Assembly: GCA_013368375.1 (NCBI GenBank)
Contig: JAACJP010000006.1
Coordinates: 806,001-870,000 of the forward strand
DNA from: Tricholomella constricta
Lineage: Eukaryota > Basidiomycota > Agaricomycetes > Agaricales > Lyophyllaceae
Reading direction: 5' to 3'
Length of the DNA stretch: 64,000 nt
In this document: piece after piece, positions 33,486 through 44,915 of the stretch
Position numbering within the stretch: position 1 is the stretch's first letter
How the letters are laid out: each line of letters begins with the position of its first letter
Translations under genes and position numbers: made by a program
Notes under the pieces: generated by a model
Told to the model about the DNA's origin: nothing
The model's input: the letters and a program-made list of their open reading frames with translations, nothing else
Databases searched by the model: none

Positions 33486-35761
33486 ACGTCGGTCTTGGGG
33501 CGGCGACGTTGTCCGCGCGCGAAGGTCGGTATCGCGATGACCTCTCGAGTGTTCGGGTCGGTGATGGTTATGATCGTATCGTCGGCGGATCTCGTTTTCA
33601 CGTTAGAGCAAGTAAGTACGTCGAACGGGCGGCCGAGGAGTATATCATATGCGGGATTGCGAATGACGTGCATTTGGAGGTAGAGCGTGACCTCTCCTAT
33701 CGTACAAGGTACGTTTCGTGCTAGACCGAGCGACGGGTCGGTTGTTCCATTCGCTGATTGCATCTGCAGCACTATAGTTGGGTCGTATTTGACCCCTAGT
33801 CCATGGCAAACTTCTTCCGACATGGCTATGATCTGGCACCCGCTGTCGACGATGCTTTCTATCTGTTCTCTCGCATCGACCATTATCATGATCGACCTGA
33901 GTGCGTGCGATTCCATTGCGACAATCAGTCGGTCCGGATGCTCGCCAGGTAGTAGTGTCTGGTAATACGTGTCGTAGATGTCGCCGGTGACTAGCGCTCC
34001 GGGCGGTGGCGTCGCGTTGTCGCTGTTGGATTCGCAAGGTAGTGCATCGAGTTCCTCAATGAACGCCGACGTGGGGACTTCTTGGTATACCGTTGTGAGG
34101 TTGCCGGCGACGATACGCTTCGGTGTATTAGCTTCCCTAAACTTTCCGCGAACCTCTGGCGCTACCCCACAGAGTTCTCGAACTGTGACCGGTATGGTGG
34201 CGTCGAGTGCGCGTTCGAATAGAGTCGTTGATTTGGTTGGATCTGTAATGGGCGCTTGTGTGCGATACGCACTGTCGGCTTTCGCCTTCTCCGTGGCGGC
34301 TAAGTTTCGCGTGGTAGGGGGGATGTATCGGTTCTCAGGAATATTAGAGAAAGGGTGTACTGGAGTTTGGTCGTGGGCATTGCCTGTGGCGTCGGTCTTG
34401 GTACTGGGGATCAGAGGTATGTTGGCCGGTGGCGGGGGAGCCTTGGCTTGGCTTTTCGTCGCGTCCGAGACGGGCTGCGACGCGGGCGCTGATTTGTTGA
34501 CTGGTGCGATCCTTGGTTGGTCGGCGTCTTGAACGGTTTCGACCGTGACGGGTCGCTTTTGCGGTGCGCGGCTAATAAGTTCTACGCCGTCGAACACCTC
34601 TTTCCTTGCGCGCAGGGTGTTGAGTTCTCGTTCTAACACGATCATGCGATCCTCGATTTTCAGGTCATGGTTGGTGACGTCGTTAAACTGTAGTATTTCC
34701 AACATCATGCTTTCGGTCGGGTTCGCGTTCGCTGATAGCTGTCCTGTCGTCATTTGGCCGGGGTTGCGTCTGTGCCACTCGTCTAACTTGTCTTTTATGT
34801 ATCGGCCTGGAGTTCCCGCCGGTATGCGCGCGCCGCTTGGTAGGCCTATTTTGTTGTCGTCGGTTCGTCGGCAGCGTCCTTCGGTCGCGTATGTTTGATG
34901 TATGGGACAGTTAGGAATGTAATGTCCTTCACCACCGCAGAAGTGGCAGTTGTCATTAGGTGACTGATTCGGTCGGCCGCCGTCGCCTCCTTGGTCTTGT
35001 CCTAAGCGTTGGATATGTTGTTCCAACAGGTTGATTCTTTCGTAGAGCTCTTCCAACTTGAGGGGCTGTCCCGTGTTAGGCGACTTGGTCGCGCCCGTTA
35101 ACGACCCGCTTGGCGCGATCGTAATTTGTGGGGGCGCGCCCGATGGCGCTTCCTGTCGTTGGCCGGCGTTTGTTCCATGGAGGATATGTTCAGCCGCAGC
35201 GCAAACGGTTTCCGTGGCGTAGGGGTCGTCGGGATGGTGGTTCGGGTTTAGGATCTCGAGCCTGCGATGGATCTTTGACCATAGATCGGACTGGAACGCG
35301 CGACGGAATTGGCGGTCGCGTTCGTTTATCGAAAGTCGGTTTTTGCTGACAAGGAACTGGGTAACAGAAAGGAACTGTCGGTAATATTCCCCGAGGTCAC
35401 TATTCGACTGGATCCCGAGTCGGTGTCGTTCTCTGATCAGGTAGTCGAGGTCGGCCATTGAATACTTTCTTTCTTCGCTTGCGCCTGGGTAAAGCGCCAT
35501 TATCGCTTTTCGCCAGTCGTCGTATGTGGTACCGACTGCGAATTCGTCAAGTTGCTCCCACAGATCCGCGGTATCGATGTCGGTGTATCGCGTAGTGTGC
35601 GTTTTCTTTTCTTGCTCATCTACGACGTTACACTCGATGAAGAGATGATTTAAGTCCGAAAAATATCGGCGCAGTTCACGCGCACGTTCGGGTACGAACG
35701 TCGGCGCCGAGCTTTGTCCGCGTGCGGGCATCGGCTTTATAATGATTGGTGGTTGTGCCAT
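33458..35761 (-). CDS. gag: gag-protease of the 13-kb Gypsy element
   Basis: From the first clear ATG (35761, MAQPPIIIKPMPARG) to TAA at 33458-33460 the protein has 767 aa. The frame is open further upstream to 36280, inside the LTR, so a longer N-terminus (940 aa) is possible. The capsid-like part includes RRYFSDLNHLFIEC and WRKAIMALYPGA. The nucleocapsid knuckle is CHFCGGEGHYIPNC (C-x2-C-x4-H-x4-C). The retropepsin is IESIVDSGCQIIAMS with ILLGRPF further on. Translation of pol probably occurs by -1 slippage just before the stop. Intact. Confidence 0.9.
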   Translation of the reverse strand: MAQPPIIIKPMPARGQSSAPTFVPERARELRRYFSDLNHLFIECNVVDEQEKKTHTTRYTDIDTADLWEQLDEFAVGTTYDDWRKAIMALYPGASEERKYSMADLDYLIRERHRLGIQSNSDLGEYYRQFLSVTQFLVSKNRLSINERDRQFRRAFQSDLWSKIHRRLEILNPNHHPDDPYATETVCAAAEHILHGTNAGQRQEAPSGAPPQITIAPSGSLTGATKSPNTGQPLKLEELYERINLLEQHIQRLGQDQGGDGGRPNQSPNDNCHFCGGEGHYIPNCPIHQTYATEGRCRRTDDNKIGLPSGARIPAGTPGRYIKDKLDEWHRRNPGQMTTGQLSANANPTESMMLEILQFNDVTNHDLKIEDRMIVLERELNTLRARKEVFDGVELISRAPQKRPVTVETVQDADQPRIAPVNKSAPASQPVSDATKSQAKAPPPPANIPLIPSTKTDATGNAHDQTPVHPFSNIPENRYIPPTTRNLAATEKAKADSAYRTQAPITDPTKSTTLFERALDATIPVTVRELCGVAPEVRGKFREANTPKRIVAGNLTTVYQEVPTSAFIEELDALPCESNSDNATPPPGALVTGDIYDTYYQTLLPGEHPDRLIVAMESHALRSIMIMVDAREQIESIVDSGCQIIAMSEEVCHGLGVKYDPTIVLQMQSANGTTDPSLGLARNVPCTIGEVTLYLQMHVIRNPAYDILLGRPFDVLTCSNVKTRSADDTIITITDPNTREVIAIPTFARGQRRRPKTDVNFRILSRK
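33479..33485 (-). promoter_or_regulatory. candidate -1 frameshift heptamer A AAT TTT
   Basis: In the gag frame the minus strand reads GTA AAT TTT CGT, so A-AAT-TTT fits X-XXY-YYZ. It is six codons before the gag stop, and the -1 frame runs open from here into pol. Confidence 0.65.
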
Positions 35762-36225
35762 GATAGATGGTATTGGTTTCGGGATCGGGGACGGGGAGGG
35801 GGAATACGACGGTGAAGAAGAATCTGAGATTTCTGGGGTCGCGGGCGATAGATAGGGGAGTCTAAATTCAACTCCTTGATCGGTGGTAGGAGGTTCCAAC
35901 GCAAAGGGGTCGAAAGCTAGGTCGGGTTGCGCGGTTGGTTCGGGGAGCGGTGTTTGATCGGTCGGGGTAGGCGACGGTAGTGTCGACGAAGGGCTATAGA
36001 AGAGCGGGCTGAGGTTGTTATGGATCGCGCGGTGTGGGGTTACTGAGCGGAAGAACGGGGAGAGCGATTCTGAGTCGGTGTCGACTTGTCCGAGAGCAGC
36101 GCGAATTTCGGCACGGAGGGTTCGGGCTTTAGCTTCTTGTCGGGTTGCGGGCGGAATGGTCGACGAGTCGTAGGTTTTTATGAACAAGAGGAATGAGGTT
36201 GCGTGTTCGGCGGTGGCTTTTAAAC

Positions 36226-36243
36226 CCCTCGCGGTGGGCTCCA
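36226..36243 (-). other. possible primer-binding site
   Basis: Three bases after the 5' LTR on the minus strand comes TGGAGCCCACCGCGAGGG. A site starting TGG matches the CCA end of a tRNA. Which tRNA cannot be told from this window. Confidence 0.5.
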
Positions 36244-36246
36244 GAA

Positions 36247-37299
36247 TGATAGAGCTAGAAGGCCTGTAGGTGCTGTGCACAACAACAAAACAACTAACAA
36301 CTATGGGGGGCGAGAAATGTTAAAAGTTCCCAAACACGCGAGTGTGCAGGGTTTGAAAGTGGTGGTGGGATGAGAGTAAAGACGACCCGACTCGTAATTA
36401 GTCGAGCCGACGGCGACGCGATAGAATACGATCGTTCCCAGGCGGAACGGGTCGGTAACACGACTTTTGTGTCGGTTGTGCGACAACGAGACGAACGAGA
36501 CGAATACGAAGAACTCACGGGTTCGGGCGACGGTTTACGAGACGACAGAGACGACGGTTACGAGGTTTACGACGGTGGCGACGGGTTATACGATGAGAAC
36601 GATGCGGAGATGACAGAGACGACGGTTTTGAGCTATTAACTCTGAGAGTGAGGGAAAATACGGGCTGTAATTCACTGGGGGAGGTAGGTAGTACATGGGT
36701 ATGTTTTTATACTATGTGACCGACTCGCCTCTCGCAGGCCGGCGAGGCAGGTGTTTTACTGGTTTATTGAGACAAGCGTCGCCAAGCTTGGTACCACGCG
36801 GCGCTTTTTAGAGAGTGTGGCGCTCCTTGGCTCGGCAAAGGAGCTTTTGATCGGTTCGAGGCGTCGGGTCGGATGTGTGATTGGTGGCGGCCTTTCGATC
36901 GGTAGTGGCTCTTGGAGGCGGAACTCCGTGGTGCGGCCGGATCCTCTCTGCGAATGGCTGGGCAAGGTGTTTCCTAGGGTAATTTCAAATCGGGTTTGGT
37001 TGTCGCCGGGTTGAGACCTTGGCATACAAACGTGCGCGGTCGCTGACAGGTTATACGGCGTTCTGTGCTCCGTGTACCCAGGGAGAAGAACTGGCGTTTC
37101 AAGTTACTCTGTCTCTTGGTCGGTACGTCGGTCGTTTGGTCTTATTGTCGGTCGGTCTGTTGTATTGTCGGTCGGTCTGTCGTATTGTCGGTCGGTCGGT
37201 TTAGCGCTTCGGTCGTATTCGGGAGTGTTCGTTGTGGCGCAGCGGTTGAGGTCCGTATTATGGGCTGGCTCTGTGTATAGCGCGGGACGGTGCTCATCA
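36247..37299 (-). repeat. 5' LTR of the 13-kb Gypsy element
   Basis: 1,053 bp, TG...CA, about 99.6% identical to the copy at 24336. Its right edge meets ACGG (37300-37303), the second copy of the target duplication. Confidence 0.95.
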
Positions 37300-39978
37300 A
37301 CGGCAATGCAAAGGGTTGAAGAAGATGGTGAAGGTTCTGAAGGATAATGCTCGAAAGGCGGCGGTAAGCCGTAAGGGTTTCTGGATGACCGAGAAGGGTA
37401 TTTATACGGTGCAGGTCTGTGCCATGGCATGCTACCTTGCATCAATCGGGGCCGTGGAGAAGAATATTGGCACTGCAATAACCAGAATTGGCCAGGTGAT
37501 CGGGGTCGAGGTTGACCGCACTATGAGCCAGAGAACGGTCCAGCATGCAGTCCTTGAGTCAGGTGTTGCTGCAGAAATACAATTAGCATACAAAATGGCT
37601 AACACAGACAGTAAGAATATATTTACATGATCTGTAAACTCATTTTTGACGTCTTTGAATTCAGAAATCTCATACAGTTCAGACTCGACGTCTCACCGGC
37701 ACATCGAGTATGAGTCCTGGTCTATAGCCATTAAGGTTGTCAATTATACTCAGCCTGACGCTGAACCATAATGGAAAACACGCTCACTCGGAGTTGGTAC
37801 CTCTGTAAACCACACAAGTAAAACCCAGATTGATGGCCTCCGTAAACGGCTCGAGAAGATAGGAAGGGTCTTCAATGCGAGCCCTCCTGCAAAACATGAG
37901 AATCAGGTGTTCTGTGCTGATGACTTTGTTTACCGCTTGATCGGTACCAGTGGAGACCATGCTGTCGATCAAAAGAAGGGCCATGAGATCCTGTACAAAT
38001 GGAAGGTCGACATCATTCTGCGGCGCCTCAGGAAAGAGGCTATTTTTGCCTTACCTGCTACACAGGTGGTGGCATACCTTCTGCCCTTCGAGATGCGACT
38101 TGTTGAGGAGCTCGGGGGATATTCTGAATGGGAGAAGCTGAGCAACAATGAGAAAGTTGCACTTAATACCAAAGTTGTGTGCAAAATTGGCCTGGAGGTC
38201 TTCAAGTCCCTCTCGAAGACCGATTGCAATAAACTCACCAGATTTATTCGGACCAGCTGCTGCATGCACAAGGACTTGAATACTGTCAAATGGGGTGACA
38301 AGGCAATGCAGGAATTCTGGATCTTATTTCGAAAAATCCCTCCCATTCTCCTCGCCAACAAGGACAACACAGCCATTCTGCAAGGCTGCACTGACCTCGC
38401 AAATCCAACTGTGATCGAGAAGCATGACGTCCAGGCCTCAAAACGTGGTGCAAGCCATGCAACAATGCTGAGAGGAATGATTTGCTGTAATAAGGACAAG
38501 AAGAAGGGGCAGCAGGACACGTACAACTTTTTTATGGAGGTCCATGTCGGTGAATCTGTCCCCTACCCAGACATCAGCAACACATTTTTTTTTTGTTTTT
38601 TTTTTTTAAAATCCCTGTTTATCGACCTCTGGGCGTGGCCCATGTCGGTCCTCACTATCCTAAGTACAAAATAATAAATCGGGGCCCCTTCACCTCCTTT
38701 ATTCCTGCACCTGCTGAGCTTGTGAATGCACACTTTGACGGGCCATGCTCGTCGCCCCCCAAAGGCCCGAAACCCACATATGGTCCCGATCAGCAACACA
38801 TGATATGGCTCCCACAGGGAAGCGTTGGCTGTCATCTTCATTTATCGAAAGGAATTCGTCATGTTTTGGAGTTTGTCCGTGACGGAAAGGATAGACCTAG
38901 GTTGACAAATTTTGAGAAGAATTTCTTGGCTGCACTTGAGGATAAACTGACCTTCGTGGAATTCTGTGTCCTCGCAATGTACTGTGTCTGCGTATCTCAT
39001 CCCTTCATGAAGCACGTTCGCGTTCATGATAATCTCCTTGATCTTGGACCATTTTTTGAGAAGAAGGCCGCGTTCCTCTTGACAGTTGCCACGAAACTGT
39101 CGCTGTGGACTGCTGCTGATGCCTCCCACCAGGACAGCACCCTGGATGGACAAGGCTGGGATACTTGGAGAAAGCAAGTGATAGGAACAGTTTGGTCACA
39201 CACGAAGGAACACCCTGACCTTGATGGCACCATTTCTGCATTCCTCCAGGGAGCGCATGGCGCTTTCACGGAGCGCTTCTCTGACGAGTTCACCAAAGGA
39301 GGGGCAATCAATAATTTGACCGACAAGGAGAGGGCAGAGCTGTTCTTTGCGAGTACAAATGATGTCAATGAGGGAACACTCGGTAGCTGGTGACTAGGAC
39401 AGAGACACTGATTGGTGGAGGCAATCCACAAGTTAAATGCCAGTTTCACCTCCAAGCAGAATGACACGGCTTTTCATCGTGGGAAGTTAGCTAGAGAAGA
39501 TGATGAGCAATATCTACGCACCATGGCGCACAAGAAGGATACATCGAAGTTGCAGAAGCAACTGATAGAGGCCCAGATGCGCACAGATGCTGAGAAAGTC
39601 ACCGAGAACCATCGAGTAGAAGCTAAGCGAGCAGAGAAACACGATAAGCAAGCAGCCGAAATCACAGAGACCGCGAGAAAGGGCCTCATCCTCGACAAAT
39701 TGCCAGTAGATGACCTCTGGAAGGATGAGTTGAACCGCCAGCTGGACTGGCACCAAGATCATGAGGCAAAACTCTTTCCAGGTGTCATCTCGAAGGTGCC
39801 ACTCAAGAGTCACATGAAAACGAACCTAGCTCATGCAGGAGAGCTCAAAAAGGCGGTTGAGCAGTATCATGAGCTTGAAATTGCAACTTCGATGGCGGTG
39901 GAGAGTAGACACAGGCCCGCAAAAAGTTTGAACAAAGATTTGATGTATACTTCTGACTACGAGGATAACATGCTTTAA
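37300..39978 (+). pseudogene. transposase-like repeat-family gene, 3' part, decayed
   Basis: Continues the frame of 23889-24335 after the target duplication: KGFWMTEKGIYTVQVC, an intron about 37612-37663 (GTAAGA..TTCAG), SDSTSHRHIEYES, then an in-frame TAA at about 37769, LGVGTSVNHTSKTQIDGL, IGTSGDHAVDQKKGHE, a T-rich tract at about 38585-38608 that disturbs the frame, LSLWTAADASHQDSTL, TNDVNEGTLGSW, then TGA codons near 39391-39414, and a basic coiled end to TAA at 39976-39978. The family is common as hypothetical proteins in Agaricomycetes and I take it to be transposon-encoded; I know no proven function. At least one stop is a CAA/CAG-like to TAA change and another could be CGA to TGA. Confidence 0.7.
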
Positions 39979-41049
39979 ACAGAAATATAATATCCATAAT
40001 ACTCAGCATTTGTTTCTTAATGTGTTCCAAGTATGCACAGCTAAAATATATACCTATATGTCGCAGTTTCGCACGCAGATGTAGATTCGAGTTAATGGGA
40101 GGTGAATCACAGGTTTATGGTGGCTGTGCACTGAGTAATCAGTCACGGAGTCTCAGCGGTATTGCGTCTTCCCACTTGAAGGACACCATCAAGCTCTTCG
40201 TTGTCCTCCTCAGCATCATCTAAATCCAGAAACTCGAAAAACTCCTGCTCCTCATCTCAGTGCATATTCCTTTGCAATCTTTGTCCATGTTTCATTTGTG
40301 AAGTCAAATATTGATGATGCGAAGGGAATTTCACTGCGGGGGGAAGCCAAAAACAACAGGAATTTCATGTTGAATATATTTTAGTAATGAGTATGAAATA
40401 AAATAAATTCAACATAAATCTGACATTTCAAAATATATCTGACGATTAAATCTTGATCAAATCGGCTCATGCCTGCAGTGTTTGCAAGTTCTATGGCAGT
40501 GGTTTCGTCATCTGTGCAGGCCCCATGCGTCTGCAATAACAAATTCCAAAATGTCCACTGTGTAGGTGCCGATGCACCGTCTCGCCCCAATTGATCGTTG
40601 TCAACCTCGTCATCTTCGCCATTGGGTTTCGGATCGCCGGGCTCCTCCTGTGGTATCGCTTCACTGTAAGTGGCTGTGACTCCAGTGTCCAATGTGGAAT
40701 GATGAGTGGTCATCTTCTGTTTCAGTTCCTGGACATGTTTGTTTTGTATTTGAAGGCAAAGCTCTGCTAGGTTGACCATGGTTTGAGTTCGAAGCCTCAA
40801 GCGTAAATGGGTTAAAGTTGTTCCAAAGATGCTAAAAAGTCATTTATAGGATGCCGAATTCACGGTGATAGAATGAAGACAATGTGCGAGGCGCTGGAGA
40901 GACATTGGGGGCTGACCAAGATGGCGGACACCATTCTAGATCTTGGAGGGATCAAGGGATTCATTCTGCTCATGTGCTTGCATAATGAAGCCTGTATATT
41001 GTCCAAGGTCTCAGTACTTGCCTACATCGTCAACATAATCCTTGATTTT
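39979..41049. other. repeat-derived DNA between two relics
   Basis: No intact gene. A minus-strand open stretch at 40381-40800 (starting MRLRTQTMVNLAEL, acidic middle) lies downstream of the hAT relic in its orientation and could be its C-terminal tail, but I cannot show this. Confidence 0.3.
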
Positions 41050-42380
41050 GGAAAATAGCTGACTAGACTCTGCAGTAGATAGAGTGCCGAAAAAGTGACA
41101 ATAGAGCTTTGCGAGGAGTGTGGTGAGTGAAGCCAGTGTGGTAATATCGATGGTGGTAAATGGTGAGAGTTTGTAGACAGGATTGAGAATAACAGCAGTA
41201 ACCTCCTAATCAGCCTTGGCCCAGCGCTTCTCAATGCTGGCATGAACAGCGCTGATAAGAACATCTGTTTTAAGATCGTTATCTTTCTACTCTGATGCCT
41301 TCGAACTCCATGTAGAGCAACCTAAAGATGGTCAGTACTTGATCAATGTACGTGAGTCAGCTGAATGATGTTCACCGCCAATGCAAGCGGCTCCAGGTGC
41401 CGTTTCAACCTGCATCAATGAATTTGAATGATGAACAGAAAAGGTTGGTTTGATGACATACCTCAAGAGATGGTGCCAGAAGCTAGGTTTTTTGATAATT
41501 TTGAACATAGCCTCCACTTTTTCTCTTGCTGCTCCCTTCCCTGTACAGATGTCACTGGTGAATAAAGCATGATCTTGCTTGACTCTTACCTGGAGAGGTA
41601 ATTGGAGGTCGAGAAGTCGCTTGAAAGCAAGGTAATGAGCTGTCCAGTGGGAAATCACTGCATGAATTACAGAAAAAACTTTGCTGTGGTTCGCTTCCTG
41701 GATGGTGCAGACCTTTGCTAAGACAAATGTCTTTCCTCAAAGCCAGGTAATGAGTTCTGTGGTCTTGTCGCCTGTACAGAGCAAGAGAAGTGTGCACAGA
41801 ACCTCAAAATAATCCTTGACGACAAGGTTGATTTACAGAATATTTTCAAAATGCATGCAATGATGAAATTATCACAAAAACATACCTGGTGGCCATAGCA
41901 GTTGGGTGTTAGGAGTTCTGAATACAACACAAGAATATCTCGATGAGCTCTAGCAGATTCACCAGATGCATTCGAAGTCACTGCAATTACAGTCACTTCC
42001 CAAACCTATTCAACGTGTTCCTTAATTTTCTTCATTTTTGCAATTAATTCTTCCGTTTCATGATCAGCAGAGGTTTTGTAAACCCGGATGACATGGACCT
42101 TGAAATAAATTAAATTTAGTATTTGTAGGACTGTGACTAATTTGATAAACTTACACCTTGCTTGGATATGGTCATCATAAAGGTAAGAAAATGATGGTGG
42201 TTACCACCAGTCCAGCCATCACATTGAATTGTTGCGAGAAGGCCGTTGGCGTCATTTCGTGCAGACACGCAAAAATTTTCGTCTGCGCAAAATTTTTCTA
42301 CTTCACCAGGGGTGATGTGACCACTTAATACATGGCATGAGGGTACATTTGCATGGGGAATGAAGGTCGACAAGAAATCA
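41050..42380 (-). pseudogene. hAT-type transposase relic
   Basis: Broken pieces in order on the minus strand: LLATIQCDGWTGGNHHHFLTF (about 42200), VTSNASGESARAHRD and TPNCYGHQ (about 41900-41990), a WTAHYLAFKRLL piece (about 41630), and KLSPFTTIDITTLASL to KDYVDDVGKY (about 41050-41200), the last with a TAG just before it. These match the order in basidiomycete hAT transposases (QCDGWT, VTTDASGES, C-x2-H-Q-x-N). The pieces are in different frames or separated by stops, so it is dead. More of the N-terminal part may lie up to 43290. Confidence 0.7.
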
Positions 42381-43737
42381 AGTACTTCAAAATTCTCGAC
42401 CTATCAAAATGGGAAACCACACAATGTTGTGATTCAGGCAATCTGTGTATCAAATCGAGCCTGCATTGCATCAGACCACGGAACAGGGGACCACTGAGCA
42501 GGAGGCACAAATGTGGCTGAACTTTGTCACAAGATCCTGCAGCATCCAGATAAAGATGCACCCAATGAGTATGGGCTCGAGCTCTTCATTGGAGAAGGTA
42601 AGGTGTGCTGAGTGAAGAGACAGAAATATGCAGGTTGAGTTGGGGAAGGGGTGGCAGGAAGTAAACCAGATTGAAGGTGAGTTGAGAAGGCAAGTGGTGA
42701 TGGAGTATCTGGTGGCTGCGGTATAGAAAATACTGATGCAGGACTAGCACTACTTATATATGGGAGTGCTGACATGCCCAAAATGGTATAAAGGTGAGCT
42801 GATGGGCTGGCAGTGGCAAATGAATGTGAGGAGGGACCGGCAATAGCATTTTTGACTGGAAAGGCCCATGGTTGCGGCAGGAGGAGCAGCCATGAAAAGA
42901 GCGGAAGCATTGAAATGTGGCGTGGGAATAGAGTGACTGTAATACAGTTGGGTAGTTTGACTCTGAGATTGCGATGGTGATTTCAGGAGTCCTTGGCCAA
43001 TTAAATCACCTCTAGCATGATCACGATCTAGAAGAGTGACATTGGTACATGATGCTAAGTGGCGAAGGATTGTTTCTGTGCACCCTTGTATCCATCAAGG
43101 ATTCTCGGAAGCAGACGGCACCCATACTAGAATCAAATGGGGTCATCACAGAGCATAATGATCTCAAGAGATTGAATGTACATAAGTCTTCAATGACTTC
43201 CCTTGACCGTGGTATAGTGTGATTCTCAACATTATCCCTTACCTCTTCCACTGCTATAGCTATCGGCCAACAGGCTTTGCAAAACACCTTCGGTTTCTAG
43301 CCAGTTCCTGCAGTGCTGGGATTGGTGACTGAGTGTGGAGGTGCTCCTTGTGACCATTCAGGGTGATCCCAGCAAGCAGCGCACCACCAGTCCAAGCTCA
43401 GCTTTGGTTCAACAACGGGCATTGAGAGGATAAGATGAGGAAAACAAGAAAATAGTTTGGATTAGATTTATAGCTACATGAGGCTCAAAGTACAACTGGA
43501 GGTCGAGACATGGGACTACCAGTACTTCTCTCATCTACAGATCCATCATCCATCGCTAAGCCATGTGTTTTATGTCAGCAAATGATAGCCACAAGTATAA
43601 TCTCCATCCTCCTACTATACTTTACTCTACTTTACTATACATTACTACCTTACATTACTATCCTTCTGCTCCCAACGAGGTACTACATACCTGAGTTGCT
43701 GATGTAACGTAGTCGAGAATTCAATCTCATCTCTGTC
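42381..43737. other. degraded sequence upstream of the hAT relic
   Basis: Minus-strand open pieces at 42527-42910 and 43021-43287 could be more of the hAT gene or its flank; no motif settles it. 43610-43680 is a low-complexity run of TACT-type repeats. Confidence 0.3.
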
Positions 43738-43832
43738 AAACTAGGACATGTGAAGCGAAGCTCAGTGTCATGCACTTGATAGTAGACAACTTGTTGTTAT
43801 TATTTAGGACGTGTGAAGCGAACTAGGGAAGA
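43738..43832. repeat. direct repeat, left copy (~95 bp)
   Basis: Begins AAACTAGGACATGTGAAGCG and contains CACTTGATAGTAGACAAC and a second GTGAAGCGAAC. The right copy is at 44651-44745, 913 bp away, about 87% alike by eye. The left copy contains the stop of the ORF at 43804-44573. A partial third copy is at about 44789-44820. Confidence 0.75.
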
Positions 43833-44573
43833 GTCCTCAGGGCCGGCTGGAGATGGAGGAGCGGGAGGGCTGGAAGGGCCGAGAGCAGTAGGAGGGGCAG
43901 GAACTGGTTTGATCACAGCAGCAGTAGTAGGCAGAATCGGGACAGTATGATATGCAGTGGAGGCATGGGAAAGTGCAGCCAGAATAAAAGCAGGAGGAAC
44001 AGATTGTGCGGCCTGATTATATGCAGCGGCGGCAGAAGGAGCACCATAATAAAAGTAGGGTTGAGCAGGGTAAAAGTAGGGTTGAACCATGCCAGGTAGT
44101 GGAGGCACACCCCCAGGGTGAGAATAAAAGACATGAGGAGCACCCCCATGTGACTGAGGGTAAACACGAGGAGGAATACGGTAATAAGTCGGGTTCGAGT
44201 GGAATGTATGTGCGTTGTTGGAAGGATAGAAACCCGGATCAGGGTGGGAAGCAGAAGGAACAAAAGATGGGTTTGATGGGAAAGCAGACGGGTCGAAAAA
44301 GGGCTGTTGTTGATTCAAGAAATTGATGGGAGGTTGCAGAGTGATGATTGGCGCATTTGTCGGTGTATTCTTGTCGGTAGGGTACATGGAATTGACATCC
44401 ATCCGGATCATGGCTGGGAAAGGTTGGGATCTCCCTGAGCCCATAGCTTGCATGGTATTCCGTTGGGATGGATGGTGTGAACTGAAAGACATGTGCGAGC
44501 TGGTTTGTTGGAATGAATCTGATTGACGAGAAGATGTTCGAGGAGGAAATGGAAGGGGACAGTCTGAGGACAT
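43804..44573 (-). CDS. Pro/Tyr/Ser-rich ORF of unknown function between direct repeats
   Basis: An intron-free ORF of 257 aa rich in Pro, Tyr, Phe, Ser and Ala (for example YPAQPYFYYGAPSAAAA), with no domain I recognise. Its last codons, LVRFTRPK and stop, lie in the left direct repeat, and the right repeat, upstream of its start, encodes a matching tail. It could be part of a small or truncated mobile element, or a gag-like low-complexity protein; it could also be non-coding. The length without stop in AT-balanced DNA is moderate support. Confidence 0.35.
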
Positions 44574-44650
44574 TTATATGGCTTGACTGATCTATCAAGG
44601 CTTTATTGAAACTTTGCGCAGTCAGAGATGCGTGGGGCCCATAACCTGTT

Positions 44651-44745
44651 AAACTAGGACACGTGAAGCGAAGCTCAGTGTCATACACTTAATAGTAGAC
44701 AACTCATTGTTATTACCTAGGACATGTGAAGCAAACTAGAGAAGA
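44651..44745. repeat. direct repeat, right copy (~95 bp)
   Basis: Partner of 43738-43832. Begins AAACTAGGACACGTGAAGCG. Confidence 0.75.
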
Positions 44746-44915
44746 TTAAGTTACAGTAATGTATAAGTAAGAATGGAGAGAACATACACTCAGTGTCGAG
44801 CACTTGATAGTAGACAACTGAGGTATGTGGAAAGGCGAGGACGCGTTGACGCGTCCGAGTCACGTGACATGAACATGACAGGGATGAAAATAGATAGTCC
44901 AACAATCTCATCTCA

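Larger units (their letters stand above)
24336..37299 (-). mobile_element. complete 12,964-bp Ty3/Gypsy LTR retrotransposon with two antisense accessory genes
   Basis: Two 1,053-bp LTRs (24336-25388 and 36247-37299) begin TG and end CA and differ at about 4 positions. Flanking ACGG (24332-24335 and 37300-37303) is the target duplication. Read on the minus strand: 5' LTR, a possible primer-binding site, gag, pol in the -1 frame, a 4.3-kb region holding two opposite-strand genes, a polypurine tract and the 3' LTR. Gag and pol have no stop, so the copy may be autonomous. It is larger than most fungal Gypsy elements (often 5-8 kb) because of the extra genes. No chromodomain is seen at the integrase C-terminus. 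Near-identical LTRs imply recent insertion. Confidence 0.95.
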
